64,000 bases of DNA from Ashinkailepas kermadecensis (lineage: Eukaryota; Arthropoda; Thecostraca; Neolepadidae). The notes beneath the pieces were generated by a model. The model worked only from the letters and a program-made list of their open reading frames with translations, made no database searches and had not been told where the DNA came from. How positions within the stretch are numbered: position 1 is the stretch's first letter; each line of letters opens with the position of its first letter. The DNA is taken from assembly GCA_034440615.1 (NCBI GenBank), contig JAOTOM010005110.1:784001-848000 (forward strand), read 5' to 3'. Below are positions 1 to 11,429 of this stretch, piece after piece. The translations under genes were made by a program, and so were the position numbers.

Positions 1-25
1 TGCACCACCCGGGCGCCCAGGCAGC

Positions 26-173
26 ATGTTGCGGTCGGTGTTGTGGCCGCGGTGGCTGGGCCGGCGGTGGCTGGCGGGCCGCGCTGCCCTGCTGCCGGCT
101 GACAGCAGCACTCGCACCCGAGCCGACCCGCCCCCGGGCGGCGTCCCGACCCGCCGCCTCAGCTCGCTGCCCG
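26..173 (+). CDS. Adducin-like gene, exon 1
   Basis: Encodes residues 1-49 plus one base. The donor CCG|GTGAGG fits the phase of the next exon. The peptide is Arg/Leu/Trp-rich and leader-like. Upstream codons to the window edge are open, so the 5' limit is uncertain. Confidence 0.65.
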
Positions 174-3100
174 GTGAGGAACTGGGACATGGTGATGCAC
201 ATGGACATGGTGAGACATCGGGACATGATGAGGTGTGGGGGCATGGTGAGATACAGGGACATGGTGAGGAACAGGGACATAGTGAGGCATGGAGACATGG
301 TGAGATATGGAGACACAGTGAGTAATGGGGACACAGTGAGATACGAGGACATGGTGAAGCATGGGGACATGGTGAGGAATTGGGACATGGTGAGATACTG
401 GGACATGACGAGACAGTGATCTGGCTTCATGTTGAGGAATGTGGTTTGTAGGACTGACACCAGGGTATCATGTAAAAAGGCGAATCCAGTCATGGGAGTC
501 TGCAATTTGGTTCCTGCAGCATGTTTATTTGTCAGCCTTTGGTCAACATAGTTGATCATACATTGTGCAGAAAATAACATTGCAGTATGCTGCCTTGTCA
601 TTCGCCTCCATGCTGTTCAGAACGTTCTGCATCCGTATCTGTGATTTATGCGAGTGGGCGTGGATCTCCGTGTTTACTTCAGCTTTATTTCGCTCCAGTC
701 ATCCTAGGCGCCCTCTCGGGCTGGTGGCTCCAACACACCATAGCTGCGTAGACATGCACTCAGGACACCAACATCGCCCTGAACATGCGAGTGGTGCGGC
801 ATCGTCTCCACTGCATGTCGTCGTTTTGTGGGTGCGCGCCTCACGACCCAATCGTCGGCCGCCCGGCTGCGTGCTGGCAGATCCGAGCCGCGCTGCTGAG
901 TCGACAGTGCGCCGGCTCGGCCACGCCCCGAACCGTTCTGACGGCCGACCGTGGTGCCAGGCTCGCGACCCATTCCGATCAACGACCTGGGCACCAGCTC
1001 CAAGTACTCGGCCGAGGAGGCGGTCACGCGCTGCAAGTTGGCGTCGCTGTACCGGCTGATGGACGCGCGCGGCTGGACCTTGGGCATCTACAACCACATC
1101 ACGGTGGGTGGTGCCGCTCCCCTGTGGGACTCGCTACAACCTCATGAGTATGTACATTTACAACCACATCACGGTGGGTGGTGCCGCTCCCATGTGGGAC
1201 TCGCTACAACCTCATGAGTATGTACATTTACAACCACATCACAGTGGGTGGTGCTGCTCCCCTGCTGGATATGCTACAACCTCGTGAGTATGGGCATCTG
1301 CAACCACATCATGGTGGATGTTGTCACTCCCCTGTGGGCATGCTACAACCTTGTGAGTATGGGCGTCTACAACCACATCACAGTGGGTGATGCTGCTCCC
1401 CTGTGGTACTCGCTACAACCTCATGAGTATGTACATTTACAACCACATCACAGTGGGTGATGCCGCTCCCCTGTGGTACTCGCTACAACCTCATGAGTAT
1501 GTACATTTGCAACCACATCACAGTGGGTGGTGCCGCTCCCCTGTGGGACATCTGGGCGATTTCCGCATATCCCAAGGGCGGCCGTGGCACGTGATGAAGT
1601 TCCTTCGAGGTTAAGCCGGATTTGCGCCGGGAGTCTACTGATGCTGCTGGTTGTAGGCTAACGTACTGAAGATACATTATCAGTGTGACGATATGTTATC
1701 AATGTACTTCACCTTGATTGCTTGTCGAACCCAAGTACAGTGGAGGGCGATGGACTATCTGTGTACGCGTGTTTAACTCGCAGTACACCCCCGCGCACTG
1801 GGCACTGAGCGTGGCTGCAGATGCTGTCAGGTCATGCGCTGGTCAGATGCGGTCTGCAGCGCGTCCGCGGAATACGCGGCTCTACTCTGTCTCGGTTGTA
1901 GTCGTGCTGCCGCGCGGGAAGCCGCTCTGTTCAGACATCCCGAGGCGGCACGCTGACGAGGTTATCTTCGTTCGGCGCGCGGTGTCGAAAACCTGTTGCG
2001 GATTGTTAGTTGGCCATGAGAGGAAAGTTACATTTAGCATGTCAGTGGTTTAAGGGGTTCGTTGGACTGTTTTGGGCTTGGTTTCATCCAGCTGAGACAA
2101 GGATTTTGCATGATTGTCAGGTCAAGAATAAAGCTAGCAAAAAGTGAATATGGGATGATTAGAACACACATCTTTGTGTTTCTTTCATTTGTATGCATTA
2201 AGCACTGACTTCTAGTAGTGTTTTCCCTTGCCAACCACTATGCTTCCCATGTGGACAAACACTACGCCACTGTCGCACAAGTTGTGTCCCAGTGGTACGC
2301 CGCCTCCCTCCGCCTGACGCCGTCCGCCTCCCCGCAGGCGCGCATTAATGCCGCCGACGAGCAGTTCCTGGTGAATCCGTTCGGCCTGCTGTACGACGAG
2401 GTGACCGCCTCCAACCTGGTGAAGCTGGACCTGGCCGGCGGCGTGCTGGACCAGGGCTCCAGTCTGGCCGGCGTCAACCTGGCCGGCTACGTGCTGCACT
2501 CGGCAATCCACGAGCGGCGACCTGACCTGCTTTGCGCCCTGCACGTCCATCTGCCGGACACGGTGGCGGTGGGTGGTGGCGTGTGGAACGGTGTGCTCAG
2601 GCAGGGGGGCCGCACCAAGCGACGCGGGCGTGGCCAGTTCGCGTGGTCTTTGCGCCCTGCACGTCCATCTGCCGGACACGGTGGCGGTGGGTGGTGGCGT
2701 GTGGAACGGTGTGCTCAGGCAGGGGGGCCGCACCAAGCGACGCGGGCGTGGCCAGTTCGCGTGGTCTGTTGCCTTGCAACGAGACAAAAGCCGGCGTGAC
2801 ACATGGGGTGGGGGCGCACGCTTCACGCTGCGCCGCACTGGTGCAGTTGGCGGTTGGGGATGGACTGACAGTGAAGGCTGGACCACAGGGCTGCGGCTGG
2901 TGCAGCTGCCGGCCGGCAGCCGGAGTCGACTATATGCAAGGTGCTGATTCGCCCATTCTCTGGTGTTTGTTTGTTTGTTTATTTGGGCTTAAGGGCGTCT
3001 GAACTGCTAGTGGTTATCTAGCGCCCACCATTCTCTGGTGTCTACCACCTCAACTTGATACAGATTTTGCATGCCAACTGTTTTGTTTACGGGGGGGGGG

Positions 3101-5604
3101 CTGTTGCAAAGTATGCTCTGCCTGTGATCTGGTGTGGCGGGCTGACCTGCGGTGTGGAGAGCTCGTGTCCGTGGGCCGCCGCCGTCCGACCGTCGGCCAG
3201 CCCGGCGAGCGAGCTGCCACCTCCGTGTCCTCCGCTGACGCCGTGCGAACTGCCGTGCCGCCGCCGCGCCGATCGCCGTCGCGTTCTCAGGTGGCGACGA
3301 TGAAGTGCGGCCTGCTGCCCATCACGCAGGAGGCGATGCTGATCCACGAGTTCGGCGGCGTCGGCTACCACGACTACCAGGGCATCCTGACCAATGAGTC
3401 CGAGAAAAAGGACATCCAGCGGAATCTGGGAGACAAAAATAAGGTATTTATGGCTGTAGGTTGAAAGCTGTAGTGTAGTCAGCTTGTTCATCCCAAGAAG
3501 ACTTTCACATGTATGGTTCAATTTCGTCCATTTGGACAGAATTTCGATTTGGCACTTTCATCGAGATGTCATGCAACGTCTCCAAGTGTGTACTGTTGGT
3601 GAAGACAACTACCAGGCTGTGTTATGGGTGGCCGTTATATGATAACTTGTCATAGAAGAAGACTTGGAGCCTTTCCTGTCCTTATATGTGGATATTGCTG
3701 GGATACCATTGTTGAGTCATCTAGGTCAAACTGTTGTCTAATATATTTGATATATCACGTATACTATACGCACATTTCATCTAGAACGTCAAACCTTACT
3801 TGTGGAACAGCTGCAGAAGCTGTTCCGCAAGGTAAGTTGTGGTGTGGTATATTGCAATGTGCTAACTGAGTATCTCTATTTTGTGGGTAAGGACTCAGTA
3901 TTGTTGCATGACAGGTGCTGATCCTGAGGAACCACGATGTGGTGATCTGTGTGACAGGTGCTGATCCTGAGGAACGATGGTCTGGTGATCTGTGTGACAG
4001 GTGCTGATCCTAAGGAACTATGGTCTGGTGATCTGTGTGTCAGGTTCTGATCCTAGAGAACCACAGTGTGGTGATTTGTGTGACAGGTGCGGATGCTAAG
4101 GAACTATGGTCTGGTGATCTGTGTGACTGGTGCTGATCCTAATACCATGGTGTTGATCATAATACCATGGCACCAGGTGCTGATGCTAAGGAACCACGGT
4201 GTGGTGATCTGTGTGACAGGTGCTGATCCTAGAGAACCACAGGGTGGTGATTTGTGTGACAGGTGCTGATGCTAAGGAACCACTGTGGTGATCTGTGTGA
4301 CAGGTGCTGATGCTAAGGAACTATGGTCTGGTGATCTGTGTGACTGGTGCTGATCCTAATACCACGGTGCTGATGCTAATACCATGGTACCAGGTGCTGA
4401 TGCTAAGGAACCACTGTGTGGTGATAGGGGACGAGTGGTCTCGGGGTAAGATGCTCGTCTCACAATCGAAAGGTTGTGGGTTCGAGTCTCACCTGTCGCT
4501 ACTCTTCGCCCGCGACCAATCGGCGTGAGAGATTGGCGACGCTACATGACTCAACGGTCGACGTGTCGTAAAACCAATAGCCAACCAACCACTGTGTGGT
4601 GATCTGTGTGACAGGTGCTGATGCTAAGGAACCACGGTGTGGTGATCTGTGTGGCAGGTGCTGATGCTAAGGAACCACGGTGTGGTGATCTGCGTGACAG
4701 GTGCTGATCCTGAGGAACCACGGTGTGGTGGTGTGCGGCGAATCGGTGGAGGAAGCCTACCTTCTGATGGACTTCTTTATGCTAGCGTGCCAGTCGCAGG
4801 TGGCAATGATGGCTGCAGGTGGTGATAATCTGGTTCAAATATCCAGCATCGGCTTCGAAAATATGCGCAAGGTGAGGTCTCGAAGTCTTCGGTAATGATG
4901 TGCTACGCTTTGTTGCGACTAGTCACTTTTGTGTTTCTTAGTGCCAGTTTTGCATATTATTTAAGAACAAAAATAAGTTATGCAAATGCATCGGTGGGTT
5001 CGTCATGGTCGTGTAGGTGTACAGGGGAGTAGGTGGCTTTGACGCCAAATTGATAACATTACAGTCGTGTGACTATAAGGAGTATGCGAGAAAGGAGTCC
5101 TTGCAGGGGTGTAGCTTTGTATGCCTTTGGGAGGGCACTTGCCTCCCCAATGTTGGCTTTGCTACCAAATAACTTCAACGTTTAGCACGGGGCCCTGTGT
5201 GGAATGCTCATTCCCGATCCATTTGTGTCTGTTCGCTGCCTTCACGCATTGTGCCCTCCCAATAATTTTCATAAGCCTACGACCTGAGTCCTTGCATCTG
5301 CGAGGCAGACATTACTGATTCAGTGATGCAATAGTCTAGTGTTTCCAACGTTGCGAACTGTGTAGCCTTCTCTCTGGTATCCAAAACTAAGCAGTGTGGT
5401 CTTCCCTTGGATGCTTATCAGTTTCGCAATCTCCCTCGACAGATGAAGCAGGAGGCCAAGGGAGTCGACACCACGTCAATCAAGGAGGGCAAGAAGGTGC
5501 AGTTCGGCCAGCAGGACTTCGAGGCGTGCATGCGGCGCCTGGACCGCGCCGGCCTCAACACGGGCTACCCGTACCAGTACCCGGCCCTGCTCGGCGACCA
5601 CTGA
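26..5604 (+). CDS. Adducin-like class II aldolase-fold protein, whole gene (6 exons)
   Basis: Joined exons 26-173, 961-1103, 2338-2568, 3291-3443, 4701-4871 and 5443-5604 give a 335-residue protein, with matching phases and GT-AG introns throughout. Residues about 50-335 read like the head and neck of adducin and related class II aldolase/adducin proteins. Two histidines in an HVH motif (166, 168) and the His of RNHG (232) match the zinc ligands of class II aldolases. The catalytic Glu of true aldolases is not visible in the GVNLAGYVLHSAI stretch, as in adducins, so enzyme activity is doubtful. The protein stops after GYPYQYPALLGDH and lacks the long adducin tail with its MARCKS-like end. The first 49 residues are Arg-rich with no acidic residue until position 26, resembling a mitochondrial presequence (inference). 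The frame is open upstream of ATG 26 to the window edge, so the true start may lie outside. The family call is firm, the function unknown. Confidence 0.85.
174..420 (+). repeat. Degenerate GACATGGTGAG minisatellite at exon 1 donor
   Basis: Starts at the splice donor of adducin-like exon 1. Short units built on GGGACATGGTGAGN are repeated about 17 times. Most units carry GGTGAG, so they are potential decoy donors. Confidence 0.85.
961..1103 (+). CDS. Adducin-like gene, exon 2
   Basis: Encodes residues 50-97, including PINDLG, CKLASLYRL and the family motif GIYNHIT. The acceptor is GTGCCAG|GC and the donor ACG|GTGGGT. The last bases and the donor are repeated downstream at about 70 bp spacing. 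Confidence 0.88.
1085..1557 (+). repeat. 70-bp tandem array copying exon 2 end and its donor
   Basis: Seven units at about 70 bp spacing (CAACCACATC at 1091, 1161, 1231, 1301, 1370, 1440 and 1510). Each carries the last bases of exon 2, CAACCACATCAC or a close variant, followed by GTGGGTG. The first unit is the real exon edge. Confidence 0.92.
2338..2568 (+). CDS. Adducin-like gene, exon 3
   Basis: Encodes residues 98-174: NPFGLLYDEVTAS, the LHSAI helix and the metal-site motif ALHVHLP (His166 and His168). The acceptor is CCCGCAG|GCG and the donor GCG|GTGGGT, phase 0 on both sides. Confidence 0.92.
2531..2766 (+). repeat. 118-bp duplication of exon 3 end and donor
   Basis: Two near-identical 118 bp units (2531 and 2649). 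Each contains the coding end TTTGCGCCCTGCACGTCC through GGTGGCG and the donor GTGGGTGG. The first is the true exon edge; the second is intronic. Confidence 0.92.
3291..3443 (+). CDS. Adducin-like gene, exon 4
   Basis: Encodes residues 175-225: MKCGLLPITQEA, YHDYQGIL and the NLGDKNK end. The acceptor is GTTCTCAG|GTG and the donor AAG|GTATTT, phase 0. Confidence 0.92.
3911..4720 (+). repeat. 42-43-bp array copying exon 5 start and acceptor
   Basis: About 15 units of GTGACAGGTGCTGATCCTGA plus AGGAACCACGGTGTGGTGATCT variants lead up to the real acceptor at 4700. Each unit reproduces an AG|GT acceptor and the first 30 or so bases of exon 5. A SINE sits inside the array at 4426-4588. Confidence 0.92.
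4426..4588 (+). mobile_element. tRNA-derived SINE, copy 1
   Basis: A 163 bp element with a pol III A box (near TGGTCTCGGGGTAAG) and B box (GGTTCGAGTCTC), ending in an AACCAACC tail. It is flanked by a perfect 15 bp target-site duplication, CCACTGTGTGGTGAT (4411-4425 and 4589-4603). The head resembles tRNA-Val(CAC): loop CTCACAA followed by TCGAAAGG (inference). Copies 2 and 3 are at 27398 and 28747. Confidence 0.9.
4701..4871 (+). CDS. Adducin-like gene, exon 5
   Basis: Encodes residues 226-282: VLILRNHGVVVCGESVEEAY (His232 is the third zinc-ligand position) and a helix ending in FENMRK. The acceptor is GTGACAG|GTG and the donor AAG|GTGAGG. Many copies of the exon start lie directly upstream. 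Confidence 0.92.
5443..5604 (+). CDS. Adducin-like gene, terminal exon 6
   Basis: Encodes residues 283-335 and a TGA stop. It contains FGQQDFEACMRRLDRAG and GYPYQYPAL, matching the end of the adducin neck. It stops eight codons after GYPYQ, where adducins continue into a long tail. No splice donor is needed before the stop. Confidence 0.88.
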   Translation: MKQEAKGVDTTSIKEGKKVQFGQQDFEACMRRLDRAGLNTGYPYQYPALLGDH

Positions 5605-8600
5605 TACCATCGCCTCGGCCTTGTGGGAACCAGGGGTGGGGTACTCGGAGGGACTGCGGACGGGGGTCCCCAACACAGATCCAACCGACAGCGACCATGG
5701 CCACCGCGTGGGGATGGCGCTCAGTTTTGAGGCGGCCGGTATCGGACAGATCGGCTCCACCGGAGCACATGAGCACAGAGTCGTGACCACACCGGAGCCG
5801 GGTCATCGCAGCCGGCTGACCCGGGCTGTGGTGACCCGGCTGACCGGGGCTGTGAGGGTCACCCGACTGACCCGAACTGTCAAAAGAGCAATTGTAGTCG
5901 ATCACAGCTTTGAAGCTGGACACATTTTTGTAAATTTCTTGAAGCTAATTGTATTCACAGGAGGGCAGCAACGGTATCTAGCAGTGCTGACTGGACTCCT
6001 CTGCTTTGAAACCCAAAAGACCTTCACTATTAGGCTTTAGGTTTCCATTTGAGGCAGCCTTTCCAGCTCCACCGAGTGATTTTTGCTTGGCCTTCTGGAT
6101 GTGGTGCGACGTGTCTGCTACAGACGTGCAATGCGTGCAGTAATACAATGCGTTATCATTGGGAACTGGTATTACAGGCGGGATGCAGGGATTTGCTCCT
6201 GCGCCGAACTTCGCGTGCTGACGCGGCAGGATCGCTGCTGGGCGCGACCGCTCGCCGATTGTAATACATGGGCTGTTGTTCATATTGTTATACGATGCAG
6301 GGTAAGCTCGTTTTTGAGTGGGCGGCAAACGTGAACGTTGTTGTGTGATCTTTTTTAACCTGTTATTGGATGTGCATGTTGATAATCATAATCGATGACG
6401 CGGGGGTGGTGCTATCAGAATGCATAGGTCGGGAAGGTTTGACGCGACCTGAATCGCACCGTGACTGCCTCACTTGTGCGGACCACATCTCGGTGTCGTC
6501 GTCAGCGAGGTCTGTGTGGCGTGATGCTGTGATGTGTACGCGTCTGGCACGACTGTTCTCCGGCGCTCGGAAATACAGGGGAACTCGCAGCCGCTGTCGG
6601 TTCAATGGTGCTTCACTCGGACAGCTTCTCCCAGGGGGAAACCGGAGACCGAGGAGACTCCATAAGGCCTCCCCGGATTGTGGGGTGCTCACGCGAGCTA
6701 CAGGGACCCTTCTCAATACTGATTAGCTTCGTGTTCTTCGGCTTCCGGACGATAGCACGGCGCCCGCTGCCGGATGCTTGGTCTTTTCATTATCCTTAGG
6801 GAGTTGGTGGGCCTCCTGGCCTGGAACCTTAACTCGATACACACTTGTCGGGTGTTAAAGCGTTTTCGTCAGCTCAAGAGGCCCACGGGAACGTGCGCTT
6901 GCGGTGGGCCTCCTCACCTGGAGCCCGCTGTCAGCATGGTGGTCTCGTATGCTAAAGGTGTCTCTATGCTTTCGGGACACGAAAAGATGTTTTTCCCTTG
7001 CTTCGGTGCCGCCCCCGGCTTTAGTGCGCTCTCGCATGACATTGCAATGCGTTCGTCGTTCTGTTCGGACCGAGGTAGCCGCCATCTAAGAGAGACTACT
7101 GCTGCCTATCTGCGCATATACACACAGCGCATGGTTGTGTTGGGTAAGCTGTGCTGGTGGCCTGTTGGTTATAACGGGGAGGGGAGGCCCTTTCTCACAA
7201 ACGGTCCAACCCATAGGTAAATCAACGTGAACTATACGATAGGGTGCTCTCGGAATCTATAAATAAATACTAGCTCTATATCTTATCCCCCGATTAACAG
7301 CGAACGAACAAAGCCAGCAACTTAATACGTCCCGTTAAGGAAGTCCTCGCTGTGCTGGTTCCTTCGATATGCTCTGCATTGGATGACCTGTCTGATCTGC
7401 CCAGTGAGAAATATACGATGTAGCTCTGGCGGATATCGGACTCGAGGATTCGACCTTGCTGTCTTACGACAGCAAAAAGCGTGTTATATAACATGATTTT
7501 TTTGGAAGATTTAGAAGGCATTGCTTTTTTTTGTTGAACTTCGTTAATTAATGGAGAAATGGCCATGGTTGGAAACACGACCTTCTCCTGGATGCTTGCT
7601 ATCCAGGACATTAGGTATCATCTCCGAAAATTATACACTCCTTTTTTCGTCGAAAGGTTCAGTGGAGTTGTTTGGAAACAGGGCTGGAAATCTCTCACTA
7701 AGGCAGGAGGTCCAAGTCCTTATTTTCAAGGCATTTTCCGATTGAATAGTGAAAATTACAAATTAGCATTAGCAGGATACCAAACAATGCAACATTTTAA
7801 CCGGGCCGCAACTGGGCACAATACGCTAGCGGCCAAACTGGTAAGAGCCCAGCACGGTCCCTGTCGACAAAACCTGGAACGTTAACTATCATCAATCATT
7901 GATCAAACTCCGCTATAGTTCCAGAGGTTCGCAATTAAATACTGGTGCACGGGCGTTGATTTCTGAAGTTCATTGGGCAGAGGTGCAATGCATGAAGGCA
8001 ACGGGCGGGCCCAAATGGATTGGGGAGGGGGCACACTCGACATGATCTCATGCGATGTTGAGATTATTGAGGGGGCAGAGCCAGCATTGAGGGGCACTTG
8101 CCTGCTGAGAAGTATATAAAACAACACCCCTGCACTGGTGCGTCCCTGTCATCTCCCATGACTTCGTTGCAAGCCTGACCCGTGTAGTGTGCAGTATGCA
8201 TACCGTCCTTTCCTTATTCACGAAGCTGGCTGGCCTCAAGGCTTGTCGAGTCGCTGGCATGACGTGAAGTCAGGTTGTTTCCCTGGTGTGTAATAACACC
8301 ACCAAAGGTTAGTTTTGTTCCCGCTAGATGTCTACGATATTGCGTAGTAGACCGGAGTGGCGAACAAAAGACATAACTGGTGTTTACCTTGCTGTGGTGT
8401 TTATGTCGTGGGTATCGCTTGTCCCCAGCTATCTTGGGTCTTGCCCATCATCGTACGATAGTGCATAGTTGTTTTCTAGTTTCTATATCCAAGTCATGGA
8501 AGCGGTGGTGCCTGTCTAAATCTTGTAAGTTTTCATGATTACCTTAAATTTTCACCCCATTAGTGTTAAACGCATTTCAAACTTAACATCCGTCGACCGC

Positions 8601-8780
8601 TACCTAAGCAGCAGAGTGAGAAGTTGCTCACAAAGGTTCAGAGTTCGATTGATTTATGTTCCGGAACCGAAGTACATTTTTGAGAAGAATATCTTTAGAG
8701 TGCGTCACAACCAGTGTTAAATTATTCGTAAAATAGGGTGGAATTTGCCACTTTCTGAACACTCATTTGACATCCTTCTC
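5605..8780. other. Intergenic, no gene recognised
   Basis: Downstream flank of the adducin-like gene. No exon chain or known family was seen. The longest isolated ORFs (about 108-148 codons, for example 7559-7885 and 6774-7220) show no motif I recognise. AATAAA occurs at 7262-7267, but nothing ties it to the gene. Confidence 0.5.
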
Positions 8781-8792
8781 CGAGAAGTATTG

Positions 8793-10203
8793 GTAAATTT
8801 CCAAAAACCGGTAAAATGCGATTTTTTGAATTTTTTTTTGAATACATGGTATTTTAGCGTAAAAATGACGGTAATCTTTACCTTTCGGCCGACATATACT
8901 GCCAAGGATAGTGATTTGTAAAGAGGTGTATAGTGACGTCACAGGAGTCAAGGAAGTGACGTCACAGGAGTCGGGTGTCAATGTCGGTTACGAACATAAC
9001 CTAACCTAACCTAACCTAAATTAACCCAACCTAACCCAACCTAACATAACCCAACCCAACCTAACCTAAGCTAACCTAACCTAGCACATCGACACCCAAC
9101 TCCTGTAACGTCACTTCCCTGACTCCTGTGACGTCACTGTACACCTCTTTACAAATCACTAACCTTGGCAGTATGTGTCGGCAGAAAGGTAAAGAAAGCC
9201 AAAATGATGATGTGACCACTCATTTTCTCTGCAAATGATTACTTTTCAGTTGGCAAACAAATACACGATCATAATCTTCACTGTGCAAATATAGCACATC
9301 ACGTATAATTATCCGTACCTGGTGTGTCACAGACGTGATAAAGAAGATATTCAACACTTCATGCACTTGATCTAATGCTCTTTGACATTGAAAACATTAT
9401 GTTTCTGCCTTAATTCCACATCTCCGATAATTAATACTCGCAACACTCCGCACCAGGAACCGTCGATAAGAGCCGGAAATTCCTTGCGACGGCGTATAAA
9501 AAATATGTATTTGATGACATCATGACCGAAAAATTTGTTTCCGACGATTCTGGTCTTCCGGTTAGGTTAGGTTAGGTTAGGTTAGATTATATTATGATGT
9601 AATATATTTTATATATTATGCTATGTTATCTTAGTCTAGGTTAGGTTAGGTTAGGTTATTTTATTTTTCTAATAAAAAAAAATCACCTAACCTAACCTAG
9701 ACTAATATAACGTAGCATAATATATAAAATATATTACATCATAATATAATCTAACCTAACCTAACCGGAAAACCAGAATCGTCTGAAACAAATTTTTTGC
9801 CATGACGTCATCAAATATATTACAAATAAAATAATACGGCATCACAAGGAATTTCCGGCCCTTATCGACGGTTCCTGGCGCGGCGTGTTGCGAGTATTAA
9901 TTCTCAGGGATAATGTGGAATTAAGGCAGAAACATAATGTTTTTGATGTCAAAGAGTATTAAATTGAGTGCATGAAGTGTTGAATATCTTCTTTATCACG
10001 TCTGTGACACACCAGGTACGTATAATTATACGCGATGGGCTATATTTGCACAGTGAAGATTATGATCATGTATTTGTTTGCCAACTGAAAAGTAATCATT
10101 TGCGGAGAAAATGAGTGGTCGCATCGTCATTTTTACGTTCAAATAACTTTTATTTAAAAAAAATCTTAAAAATTGCATTTTACCAGTTTCTGGAAATTTT
10201 GGC
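8793..10203. mobile_element. Long foldback (palindromic) element with TTAGG-like core
   Basis: Large imperfect inverted repeat centred near 9665. The left arm (about 8793-8870 and 9210-9655) pairs with the right arm (about 9685-10203); for example CACTCATTTTCTCTGCAAAT near 9218 pairs with ATTTGCGGAGAAAATGAGTG near 10098. GGTTAG/CTAACC pentamer runs flank the centre. No coding capacity was seen. The left arm is interrupted by a second foldback at 8871-9200. Confidence 0.85.
8871..9200. mobile_element. 330-bp foldback MITE nested in the larger palindrome
   Basis: Terminal inverted repeats of about 110 bp (CTTTACCTTTCGGCCGACAT near 8876 against GTCGGCAGAAAGGTAAAG near 9178) surround a CCTAA-type core at 8999-9085. 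It is flanked by AAAATGACG (8862-8870) and AAAATGATG (9201-9209), an 8/9-matching 9 bp target-site duplication. Long TIRs with a 9 bp duplication suggest a Mutator-type MITE (inference). The arms carry several TGACGTCA-like sites. Confidence 0.8.
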
Positions 10204-10725
10204 AAACAAATTCAGAATATGATGTTTATGAACATGACTAAGAAGATGCGACCACTCATTTTTGGCGCTGATGCTTACTTTTCGATTTGAACAATGACAT
10301 CACATTGGTACAGTTTGATGACGTCATACGTATGGCAGGGTTCACATACCTTAATAAGATGGTCAAAGTAGCTTACTCTAATATAATCTAACCTAACCTA
10401 ACCTAAACTAGCTTAAACTAACTGGTAAATTTTGGATAAAAGGTGTTTTAATTTACACCTTATATTAGATTAAAATTTACCTGTTAGTTAAGTTAGTTTA
10501 GGTTAGGTTAGGTTAGATTATATTATATTAGATTAAGCTACTTCGACCATCTCATTAAGGTATGTGAACCCTGCCATACGTATGACGTCATCAAACTGTA
10601 TCGATGTGACGTCATCATTCAAATTGAAAAGTAAGCATCAGCGCCTAAAATGAGTGGTTGCATCTTCTTAGTCATGTTCATAAACATCATATGCGGATTT
10701 TTTTCTTACAAAATTTCCCAAAAAC
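10187..10725. mobile_element. Third foldback element with TTAGG-like core
   Basis: Inverted repeat centred near 10458: GATGTTTATGAACATGAC near 10221 pairs with GTCATGTTCATAAACATC near 10673, and GTATGGCAGGGTTCACATAC pairs with GTATGTGAACCCTGCCATAC. CTAACC and GGTTAG runs lie near 10389 and 10500. It resembles the neighbouring palindrome but has its own arms. Confidence 0.82.
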
Positions 10726-10789
10726 ACCTTTTATCAAAAATGTACTGTTAGTTTAAGTTAGTTTAGGTCAGGTGTGTATTTCATATCCC

Positions 10790-11420
10790 TTGTGCTGATT
10801 TTTGCCCTCCCAGTGCATTTCAGTTGTTTTTTTTGGCAGCAGGTGTGCCTCATTGAGTCATTTGCCATACTTTGCAGCCTGGCTTATGTACATGTACACC
10901 AGAAAATGTACCCCCATGTTTTTGTCTCAAGATGTGCAGATAAGCAAACCCCAGTCTTGTATCATAACCCACAACATATCAATGCATATTATCTCCTAAA
11001 GACCTAGTGCATCTTTTCTTTCTTGGTTCACTTTCTTCTGATAATAGCCATCTTTTGCCTGCTGCAATCTGAGTGCAAGGAACCCTACTAGGTAAGAAAA
11101 CCAGCTAAGAGAACTTGGGATTCAAAAAAGATGTCATGAGATAGTACTTTAGAGTAATTTGTTAATACCCAGATGTCCGAGCAGAGCAGAGCAGCACTAT
11201 TGTGGCAGTGGCTTGGACACCAGTTTCCAGGGGTGCCAGACTGGAGCTGGACAAGTGAAGAATCAGCATACATGTGCATGGGGTGGCCCATCTACAGTTA
11301 TATGTCATGGTGGTCATATATAGTTCATATTCAATTTGAACCTGAAGTCTGAAATGGGGTCATTTTTCACCTTTGTCTGATGAAGTGGTGACATGTTTTG
11401 AGATACGATTTCTTAAAAAG
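10790..11420. other. Intergenic, nothing recognised
   Basis: AT-rich spacer between the foldback cluster and the LINE remnant. Short ORFs only; no motif, RNA or repeat structure could be supported. Confidence 0.4.
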
Positions 11421-11429
11421 CATTGATTT

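Noticed and set aside
7559..7885. 108-codon ORF (starts MAMVGNTTFSWML)
   Set aside because: Isolated, with no recognisable motif, splice partners or neighbour support.
8999..10520. Interstitial telomere tract
   Set aside because: Runs are only three to five pentamers and lie at the centres of palindromes; better explained as part of the foldback elements.
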